Positions 57,989-64,000 of a stretch of 64,000 bases of DNA are shown one piece after another; position 1 is the first letter of the stretch, and each line of letters begins with the position of its first letter. The stretch covers positions 1,984,001 through 2,048,000 of the forward strand of contig NZ_CP009920.1 of the NCBI RefSeq assembly GCF_000832985.1, in the 5' to 3' direction. The position numbers and the translations under genes were made by a program. Below the pieces are notes generated by a model, which saw only the letters and a program-made list of their open reading frames with translations, was not told the origin of the DNA and ran no database searches. Source of the stretch: Priestia megaterium NBRC 15308 = ATCC 14581 (GTDB lineage: Bacteria; Bacillota; Bacilli; Bacillales; Bacillaceae_H).

Positions 57989-59224
57989 ATGACGAAACCA
58001 ATCAAAGATCCGTTCAAGGAAAATTTTGATACGCTTGAAGAATTCGCTGATCGCATTAGCGAAGTATTGAACTGTCCTATTACCATTGAAGATGCTAATC
58101 ATCGCTTATTAGCTTATAGCACCCATGACGAAAGAACGGACCAGGCGCGTATTGCCACGATTATTGGAAGAAGAGTTCCGGAAAAGGTCATCAACAACTT
58201 ATGGAAAGAAGGCATTATTCCTAAACTGCTTGAGACAAATGAACCTGTGCGTGTGAAAAATATAAATGAAATTGGGCTTGGAGATCGTATAGCTATTTCC
58301 ATCTGGAAAAATGAGGAAGTTCTAGGATTCATCTGGGCTGTTGAAATTGAGAAAGCCTTAGGCGACGAAGAAGTAGAGCTATTAAAAAAAGCTGCGAATG
58401 TATTAAAAAATAAATTGCTACAGCTTCAAATTCGAAAGTATAAACGAGAGGAACGTTCACAGGAATTTTTCTGGAAACTATTAACTGGTCACATTAAGTC
58501 TCGCCAAGAAATTTCAGAAGCGTTTTATGAAGCGCAAATTACAGCTCCATCAACGTTTTCCATTGCTATCTTCCGCTTCCAAGAGGATATTACGCCTGAA
58601 GCTGAACGTCAAATCTCGTATATGCTAAAAACGATGCATCGCTTAAAAATCGTTCTTTATACGATTGATTGCAATGACTTAATCTTACTGCTTTCTTTGG
58701 ATGCGGTTGAAAACCCTCTCGATGAACAGCGAGATTTTGTAGACTATTTTAGAGGCAATATGTATGAACGCTTTGATGTTACTCAAATTAAAGCCAGCTG
58801 CAGCAGTATTTATTCATCGCACGATCATATCGAAAAAAGCTATAAAGAAGCCTTGAACGTATTAGATATGAAAAGCAAGTTTCCAGAAGAAACGAAAGAG
58901 ATTATTAACTATCAGGAATTAGGTATTTATCAATTTCTTGATGTTATTTTAGAGAAGCGCGCGCACGATCAATTTGAAAATCATTCTTTAAAGAAGCTAA
59001 CTGATTACGATCTTCGTCATAATAGCAACTTGGTGGAGACTCTCGAAGTATTTTTAAATAATGATAATAACATTAACGAAGCAGCAAAAGAATTAAATGT
59101 GCATATGAATACACTTAGCTATCGATTAAAGCGAATTTCAGAGATTGGTGATATTAACTTAAAGGACGTTAATCAAAAAATAACTCTTTATATTGATATT
59201 AAGTTAATGAAATATAAAAAATAA
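57989..59224 (+). CDS. adeR: PucR-family activator of alanine dehydrogenase (AdeR)
   Basis: A 411-residue regulator. An N-terminal sensor-like domain (about 15-140) with LEEFADRISEVLNCPITIED precedes a GGDEF-like middle domain. The C-terminal helix-turn-helix is INEAAKELNVHMNTLSYRLK (about 366-385), as in PucR/CdaR proteins. It lies directly upstream of ald on the same strand. B. subtilis AdeR, also PucR-type, is needed for alanine induction of ald. The assignment follows from family plus neighbour. Confidence 0.85.
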   Translation: MTKPIKDPFKENFDTLEEFADRISEVLNCPITIEDANHRLLAYSTHDERTDQARIATIIGRRVPEKVINNLWKEGIIPKLLETNEPVRVKNINEIGLGDRIAISIWKNEEVLGFIWAVEIEKALGDEEVELLKKAANVLKNKLLQLQIRKYKREERSQEFFWKLLTGHIKSRQEISEAFYEAQITAPSTFSIAIFRFQEDITPEAERQISYMLKTMHRLKIVLYTIDCNDLILLLSLDAVENPLDEQRDFVDYFRGNMYERFDVTQIKASCSSIYSSHDHIEKSYKEALNVLDMKSKFPEETKEIINYQELGIYQFLDVILEKRAHDQFENHSLKKLTDYDLRHNSNLVETLEVFLNNDNNINEAAKELNVHMNTLSYRLKRISEIGDINLKDVNQKITLYIDIKLMKYKK

Positions 59225-59250
59225 CAGATGATGTGACTTTTTTTAACACT

Positions 59251-59291
59251 GAGCTATTCATTTATTTCCCAATAAACGAATAGCTCTTTTT
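59251..59291 (+). terminator. Terminator of adeR
   Basis: GAGCTATTC and TTTATT arms pair with AATAAA and GAATAGCTC around a TCCC loop, then T7. It separates adeR from ald transcription. Confidence 0.85.
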
Positions 59292-59400
59292 TTCACTTTT
59301 TATTTCTTTGTGATGTTAGATTACCTTACACAAAAATTAAAAATTCTGATAAGTAAGCGGTTACATTTGTGTGTTTAAACAAAAACCACTTATTCAATTC

Positions 59401-59442
59401 TTCTTTCTAGACAAAGAAATTTCATAAAACTTTCTTTATACT
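59401..59442 (+). promoter_or_regulatory. ald promoter with repeated TTCTTT half-sites
   Basis: TATACT (59437-59442) is a good -10, but the -35 position holds AAGAAA. Half-sites TTCTTT (59401-59406), AAAGAAA (59413-59419) and TTTCTTT (59431-59437) form overlapping dyads just upstream. A poor -35 with dyads suggests activator dependence, fitting AdeR. Confidence 0.45.
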
Positions 59443-59476
59443 AAAGATACACAAACGACCAAGGGGGAAATTAATC

Positions 59477-60610
59477 ATGATTATTGGCGTACCAAAAGAA
59501 ATCAAAAACAACGAAAACCGAGTAGCGATTACACCAGCAGGCGTAGCATCATTTGTTGGTACAGGTCATCGTGTATTAATTGAAAATGAAGCGGGTATTG
59601 GAAGTAACTTCACAAACGAAGATTATGTAAAGGCTGGAGCTGAAATTGTTGAGACAGCAGCTGACGTTTGGGCACAAGCTGAAATGGTTATGAAAGTAAA
59701 AGAACCACTAGCAAGTGAATACGGCTATTTTAGACCAGGTCTTATTTTATTCACATACCTTCACTTAGCAGCTGAACCAGCACTAGCAAAAGCATTAAAA
59801 GATAGCGGCGTAACAGCCATTGCTTATGAAACAGTAGCAGTAAATCGTACATTGCCTCTATTAACGCCTATGAGCGAAGTAGCAGGACGTATGGCTGCTC
59901 AAATCGGTGCACAATTCCTTCAAAAATCAAACGGTGGAAAAGGAATTTTACTAGCGGGTGTTCCTGGAGTTAGCCGCGGAAAAGTAACGATTATCGGAGG
60001 CGGCGGTGTTGGTACAAATGCTGCAAAAATCGCAATCGGTCTCGGTGCTGATGTAACAATTATTGATTTAAGTCCTGAACGCTTACGTCAATTAGACGAT
60101 ATCTTTGGCAACCAAATCAATACGCTAGTGTCAAACCCTTATAATATTGCGGATGCAGTAGCGGAGTCAGATTTAGTGATTGGCGCAGTATTAATCCCAG
60201 GTGCAAAAGCTCCAAAACTAGTAACAGAAGAAATGGTGAAAACAATGAAGCCAGGTTCTGTTATTGTTGACGTAGCAATCGACCAAGGTGGTATCGTTGA
60301 AACAATCGACCACATTACAACACACGATCAGCCGACTTATGAAAAGCACGGCGTTGTACACTATGCAGTTGCAAACATGCCGGGAGCAGTTCCTCGCACA
60401 TCAACAATTGCTTTAACAAACGTAACCGTACCTTACGCACTTCAAATTGCTTCTAAAGGTGTTCACAAAGCAATCGCTCAAAACGAAGCGTTAAAATTAG
60501 GAGTGAACGTTGCAAACGGAGCCATTACGTACGAAGCAGTTGCACATGATTTAGGTTATGATTATGTATCAGTAGACGTAGCTCTTGAAAAAGAATTAGC
60601 TTCTATCTAA
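59477..60610 (+). CDS. ald: Alanine dehydrogenase
   Basis: NAD-dependent oxidative deamination of L-alanine to pyruvate, used in sporulation and alanine catabolism. The 377 residues carry the pyruvate site Arg15 (NNENRVAIT), Lys75 (MKVKEP) and His96 ([10 protein letters not shown]). The NAD fold is [17 protein letters not shown], with [18 protein letters not shown] near the active aspartate. The ATG follows AAGGGGGAAATTAATC. Codon use is smooth, as in highly expressed genes. Confidence 0.97.
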   Translation: MIIGVPKEIKNNENRVAITPAGVASFVGTGHRVLIENEAGIGSNFTNEDYVKAGAEIVETAADVWAQAEMVMKVKEPLASEYGYFRPGLILFTYLHLAAEPALAKALKDSGVTAIAYETVAVNRTLPLLTPMSEVAGRMAAQIGAQFLQKSNGGKGILLAGVPGVSRGKVTIIGGGGVGTNAAKIAIGLGADVTIIDLSPERLRQLDDIFGNQINTLVSNPYNIADAVAESDLVIGAVLIPGAKAPKLVTEEMVKTMKPGSVIVDVAIDQGGIVETIDHITTHDQPTYEKHGVVHYAVANMPGAVPRTSTIALTNVTVPYALQIASKGVHKAIAQNEALKLGVNVANGAITYEAVAHDLGYDYVSVDVALEKELASI

Positions 60611-60618
60611 TAAATAGT

Positions 60619-60659
60619 GAAAAACGTCCTTAACCCGCTGTTAAGGGCGTTTTTATTTT
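60619..60659. terminator. Terminator between ald and the zincin-like gene
   Basis: AAAACGTCCTTAA, a 7-base loop, TTAAGGGCGTTTT (one G-U) with T-rich flank, serving ald and possibly the convergent gene. Confidence 0.88.
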
Positions 60660-60672
60660 GCATGAACAACAA

Positions 60673-61464
60673 TTAGCTATAAAAAACACGACTATTTAAA
60701 GCTTTGTGTATCTGTTCACTGGTAATCTCCGGTACTATTGGCCAGAATTCAGGAGTAGGAAACATAAGGTTACTAGGCGTTCTATTATGATTTCCATCTA
60801 GTTCATGAAAAGGTTCTGGATCATCCGTCTCGTTAAACCGATTCGTAATAAACATAAAATGACCCAATTCATGTGCGAGAAGATACTCATCTGTACTTGC
60901 ATTTGTCATAATAATAAGCGGAAAAGAATTATAAGTTACAGCGAGAGTAGATGAATAATCAAAATTAACAGGCCCAAATCTATTTCCATTCATGTAAAAT
61001 ACATACACATCAGCATTTTGACAAACTTTTCGGCCAGTTTTAAGCATTGCTTGTACCATTGTAAGATGACTAGCCCCTCCAATTGGAAAATTTTCCGCAT
61101 TACTAACAATGCCACTGATGTTTTCCAAAAAAACAACTGAACGTGTAATAGTAAATGTAACACCTTGGATTAATCGGTTTTTCTCGTATTGTTTCCATAT
61201 TTTATTAGCAGCGGCTATGTCTCTTTTTACACGATTGGGAACTATAGACTGATTATCTGTAGAGTTTCGATCAACTTTAGCTCCTGGTAATACAATTATA
61301 CAAACATTTAAAGTGCCTGCCTTAACAGTTCTGAAGTGATCATTTGTTAAATTTGAATTCATATAATAATCTTTGTGGTTTTTTTTGCGAGGTTGTGATT
61401 TATTGAAAGCATACGAATCGTCTTTATAACTGTCATGATTAGAATGTTTTTTTATGTGAATCAC
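60673..61464 (-). CDS. Unrecognised HELGH metalloprotease-like protein
   Basis: A 263-residue protein I cannot assign to a named gene. It has a zinc motif HELGH (His198, Glu199, His202) inside YLLAHELGHFMF, and 30 residues on GNHNRTPSNLMFP with His226 and Met234, resembling a third ligand and the Met-turn of metzincins. Residues 1-50 are His/Lys/Asp-rich and probably disordered. There is no signal peptide, so it is either cytoplasmic or exported by another route. The start is GTG at 61464 with a weak AAAGG site. Composition and the poor start differ from neighbours. It is convergent with ald and sits alone. Confidence 0.7.
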   Translation of the reverse strand: MIHIKKHSNHDSYKDDSYAFNKSQPRKKNHKDYYMNSNLTNDHFRTVKAGTLNVCIIVLPGAKVDRNSTDNQSIVPNRVKRDIAAANKIWKQYEKNRLIQGVTFTITRSVVFLENISGIVSNAENFPIGGASHLTMVQAMLKTGRKVCQNADVYVFYMNGNRFGPVNFDYSSTLAVTYNSFPLIIMTNASTDEYLLAHELGHFMFITNRFNETDDPEPFHELDGNHNRTPSNLMFPTPEFWPIVPEITSEQIHKALNSRVFYS

Positions 61465-61859
61465 CCTTTCTTAAGTTTCTATTTATTTTATTCATTAAGA
61501 AAAAGAGTGCTTGTACCATAAGGTAAAAAGCCTTTTAATAAGAGGTTTTTTAGCATACGATTACTTCTGAAGGTGGCTACCCTTAAGTTTATGCAAAGTA
61601 AATGTTCAAGCCACATTACATTTCATTCGTTAACTTTCATTTAACTCATGCTTCACAGTCAGTCATAATAATTCTAAATTACACTTAGGATTCATACAGT
61701 TTTTAGAAATTGAATATCTACATTAAAAGCGATAAAATAAAAGAAAAAGTGAAAAGTGAATGGAAGAAATTTATCTAAAACACATTGGGTAGCTAAAAAC
61801 CGACTGGTGGAAGTTTTACTCTATTTTCTCTATGAACTTAAAATACGGGAGGATTTTTT
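61465..61859. other. 395-bp gap between the zincin-like gene and pdxK
   Basis: Divergent intergenic region, AT-rich. A weak hairpin (AAAAAGCCT/AGGTTTTTT) lies at about 61525-61551. No gene or named motif was found. It is longer than most gaps in this window, which fits an accessory insertion beside it. Confidence 0.45.
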
Positions 61860-62684
61860 ATGACAATGAATAAAGCATTAACCATTGCAGGTTCTGACAG
61901 CAGCGGCGGAGCTGGCATTCAAGCGGATTTAAAAACATTCCAAGAACTGGGTGTTTACGGAATGACAGCTTTAACAACAATTGTAACAATGGATCCCGAT
62001 AACAGCTGGTCTCATAACGTATTTCCGCAAGAAGTTTCAACTGTTGAACAGCAGTTGAAAACAATTGTAAAAGGCGTAGGCGTACAAGCTCTAAAAACAG
62101 GTATGCTTGGCTCAGTGGAAATTATTGAACTAGCCGCAAAAACAATTGAAGAATATGGTTTAAAAAATGTCGTAGTAGATCCTGTGATGGTATGTAAAGG
62201 AGAAGACGAAGCGCTTCACCCGGAAACAACTGTCAGCTTGCGTGATGTACTAGTTCCAAAAGCAACAGTTGTAACCCCTAATTTATTTGAAGCTAGTCAA
62301 TTAAGCGGACTTGGTCCTATCAAAACGGTCGATAAAATGAAAGAAGCAGCCGTCAAGATTTTTGACCTTGGTGCCGAATATGTATTGATTAAAGGCGGAA
62401 GTAAATTGGAACATGAAAAAGCAATTGATTTGCTTTATGATGGAAAAACGTTTGAGATCTTAGAGTCTGAACGTATTGAGACAACATTTACGCACGGTGC
62501 TGGATGCACATACTCAGCTGCGATTGCTGCTGAATTGGCAAAAGGCAGTGACGTCAAACAAGCTATTTATACAGCAAAAGAATTTATTACAGAAGCAATT
62601 CGTCATTCATTTGCTTTAAATCAATATGTTGGACCGACAAATCACGGTGCATACCGTCGTAACAAGGAGAAAGTAACAAACTAA
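61860..62684 (+). CDS. pdxK: Pyridoxine/hydroxymethylpyrimidine kinase PdxK
   Basis: Ribokinase-fold kinase of 274 residues phosphorylating pyridoxal-type vitamers, or HMP. The N-terminal LTIAGSDSSGGAGIQADLKT, VVVDPVMVCKGEDEALHPE, VVTPNLFEASQLSG and the C-terminal THGAGCTYSAAIAAELAKG (anion hole and catalytic region; here Cys lies at the usual Asp-near site) match the ThiD/PdxK family. The sequence tracks B. subtilis PdxK closely. ATG follows GGGAGGATTTTTT. It is convergent with the HAD gene. Confidence 0.92.
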   Translation: MTMNKALTIAGSDSSGGAGIQADLKTFQELGVYGMTALTTIVTMDPDNSWSHNVFPQEVSTVEQQLKTIVKGVGVQALKTGMLGSVEIIELAAKTIEEYGLKNVVVDPVMVCKGEDEALHPETTVSLRDVLVPKATVVTPNLFEASQLSGLGPIKTVDKMKEAAVKIFDLGAEYVLIKGGSKLEHEKAIDLLYDGKTFEILESERIETTFTHGAGCTYSAAIAAELAKGSDVKQAIYTAKEFITEAIRHSFALNQYVGPTNHGAYRRNKEKVTN

Positions 62685-62717
62685 AAAGCATGCCTAAAGG
62701 CATGCTTTTTAGTTTGC
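62678..62717. terminator. Bidirectional terminator between pdxK and the HAD gene
   Basis: A perfect 17-bp stem (AAACTAAAAAGCATGCC and its complement) around TAAA, between convergent stops. Confidence 0.92.
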
Positions 62718-63587
62718 TTATTGTTTAACTGTTTCAAGCGCATTTAAAATAGCTTGAGCTACGCCGTGCTCGTCATTTGTTCCTGTTACGATATGGGCAA
62801 ACTCTTTAATTTCTTGAGGGGCATTCCCCATCGCTACAGCACGTCCAACTCGCTGAAACATCGATACGTCGTTATAATTGTCTCCAATGGCCATCGTTTC
62901 TTCTAAAGAAATATGGCGTTCTTGAACAAATGATGTAACCGCAATTCCTTTTTGAGCATTTTCATCATTTATTTCAATATTTTCTTTACCAGATGCACTG
63001 ACTGCAATCGAATCTAACTTCACAAGTTCTATTTTTGCCTGTTCTAACTTTTCTTCGTCAAAAGAGAAAGCAAGCAGCTTATAAATGTCCTTGTTTGGAT
63101 CTTGAAATAACGCTTCATACTCTTCAATAAGCTTTACTCTGCCGCTATTGAAACGCTCTTTTGCCGCTTCTAACGATTTTTCATAATTATCTTTTAAGCT
63201 AGCGCTTAAATAAATATCCATTAATACCGACAAAGCTTTTTCATAGTCATTTGAATACGTGCCTTCACTTGTATAGACTTCAAAGTACAACTGAAACTTC
63301 TTAAAAACACCCTCTACTTCGCGAATAGATTCCATCGTCATGCCTACTGAATATTGTTTTTCTCCTTGTGGATTCCGAAGCTCTGCTCCGTTTGCACAAA
63401 TTAAATATGTATGAAGTCCTGCTTCTTCTAAAACATAACGGGCCTCTTCATAAGAACGTCCCGTAGCAACAACAACTTCCACCCCTGCCTTTTGAGCTGT
63501 CTTAATCGCTTGGGCATTTTCTTTACTTACAACTTGTTCACTATTTACTAAAGTTCCATCCATATCGATCGCAATACATTTAATCAT
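62718..63587 (-). CDS. Cof-type HAD-superfamily hydrolase
   Basis: A 289-residue IIB-type HAD phosphatase. The nucleophile motif is IAIDMDGTLVNS (Asp8, Asp10), motif II VVATGRSYEEA, and motif IV ETMAIGDNYNDVSMFQ with GRAVAMGNAPQEIKE, with a C2 cap domain between. Such proteins dephosphorylate sugar phosphates or FMN and PLP. In Bacillus they include YxeH, YwpJ and YcsE types. The substrate is not readable from the sequence. It lies 88 bases after the partial beta-phosphoglucomutase gene on the same strand. Confidence 0.88.
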   Translation of the reverse strand: MIKCIAIDMDGTLVNSEQVVSKENAQAIKTAQKAGVEVVVATGRSYEEARYVLEEAGLHTYLICANGAELRNPQGEKQYSVGMTMESIREVEGVFKKFQLYFEVYTSEGTYSNDYEKALSVLMDIYLSASLKDNYEKSLEAAKERFNSGRVKLIEEYEALFQDPNKDIYKLLAFSFDEEKLEQAKIELVKLDSIAVSASGKENIEINDENAQKGIAVTSFVQERHISLEETMAIGDNYNDVSMFQRVGRAVAMGNAPQEIKEFAHIVTGTNDEHGVAQAILNALETVKQ

Positions 63588-63675
63588 GATGTACCCCTTC
63601 CTATGTATCTTTGCTCTCTTATTTTATTCTAGCATATGTTTTTTTGCGCTTTGCTACTTGCATGTAAAAGATTTA

Positions 63676-64000
63676 CTAATTTTTTGTATACATGCTGTTA
63701 TAATCTGTTCCTTTTCTTGCTTTTTCGAAAACCTCTTTGATCGTCTTTAAACACAAATCAGCTGTTGAATATACGTGAAAATTCATATCCTCTTCCTTCA
63801 GATGCTTACCAACGCCGATAGAAACCATATCTGTTTGATTAATAGCTTTTACACCCGCCTCTCCATCTTCTATGGCCACACATGCATAGGGTGTTACTTT
63901 TAATTGATCAGCAGCTGTCAAAAATATTTCTGGGTCTGGTTTTCCCTTCTTTATTTTTCTCACATCCACAATGCAATCAAAAAAAGGACGTATTCCTAAC
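63676..64000 (-). CDS. pgmB: Beta-phosphoglucomutase, C-terminal part (5' end outside window)
   Basis: The reading frame is open through the right edge. About 107 residues are visible, beginning LGIRPFFDCIVDV. GKPDPEIFLTAADQL and VAIEDGEAGVKAI are the motif III lysine and motif IV of beta-PGM-type HAD phosphomutases, and TDMVSIGVG follows. These fit the enzyme that interconverts beta-glucose 1-phosphate and glucose 6-phosphate in maltose and trehalose breakdown. The N-terminal nucleophile domain and cap lie beyond position 64000. A GTG inside the frame at 63969 is not the true start. Confidence 0.85.
   Translation of the reverse strand, partial: LGIRPFFDCIVDVRKIKKGKPDPEIFLTAADQLKVTPYACVAIEDGEAGVKAINQTDMVSIGVGKHLKEEDMNFHVYSTADLCLKTIKEVFEKARKGTDYNSMYTKN

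Overview
The window reads as chromosomal core sequence from a low-GC, endospore-forming Bacillaceae. Gene order (upp-glyA-ywlG-rpiB-ywlE-mntP-ywlC-GNAT-spoIIR-prmC-prfA-tdk-rpmE-rho-murA2-tal-fbaA-spo0F-ywjG-pyrG-rpoE, then fadF/cls/uvsE/argS/speEB/pbpG/ywhDCB/ywgA/ywfO/rsfA/lipL/pta/hemQ/gerQ/ung) follows the ywj-ywd region of Bacillus subtilis. Several details point to Priestia (Bacillus) megaterium or a close relative: a fused isobutyryl-CoA mutase, cwlJ next to gerQ, and a large short-chain acyl-CoA operon. The species name is inference from memory of these genomes, not from a search. No insertion sequence, prophage, CRISPR array, tRNA or rRNA was seen.

Layout: 1-455 is the 5' end of the ATP synthase operon (atpI cut by the edge, atpZ). 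753-4816 holds a vpr-like S8 protease, mnaA and upp. 5030-14272 is a long minus-strand housekeeping run (glycine/serine, pentose phosphate, protein-arginine phosphatase, Mn export, tRNA t6A, sporulation signal SpoIIR, release factor 1 and its methylase, thymidine kinase). 14465-23624 holds rpmE, rho, cell wall, sugar metabolism, phosphorelay Spo0F, CTP synthase and RNA polymerase delta. 23974-34420 is a seven-gene acyl-CoA operon (fadF-thl-hbd-two acyl-CoA dehydrogenases-TetR-icmF). 34619-47211 holds cardiolipin synthase, UV endonuclease, argS, polyamine synthesis, a spore penicillin-binding protein and small conserved genes. 47413-53706 holds rsfA, lipL, pta, hemQ, cwlJ-gerQ and ung. 53884-64000 holds a staygreen-family protein, the oxidative pentose phosphate pair zwf/gndA, the adeR/ald alanine dehydrogenase module, an unrecognised HELGH metalloprotease-like protein, pdxK and two HAD phosphatase-type genes, the last cut by the right edge.

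Regulation is readable in several places. The pyrG leader has a GGGC start plus a GCUCCC terminator arm, as in CTP-sensed reiterative attenuation. A FadR-type palindrome lies between the -35 and -10 of the acyl-CoA operon. SigmaF, sigmaH and sigmaE-like promoters precede spoIIR, rsfA, spo0F and cwlJ. A perfect sigmaA promoter and hairpin leader precede rpmE.

Most of the window is ordinary conserved core. The less explained items are a terminator-like hairpin that contains the Shine-Dalgarno of the S8 protease, a two-state hairpin leader before ywhC, structured leaders before zwf and in the pta-hemQ gap, a long low-complexity insert in SpoIIR, the staygreen homologue, and the orphan zincin-like gene. 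I did not find a clearly new multi-gene system. The closest candidate is the IcmF-containing acyl-CoA operon with its own TetR regulator.
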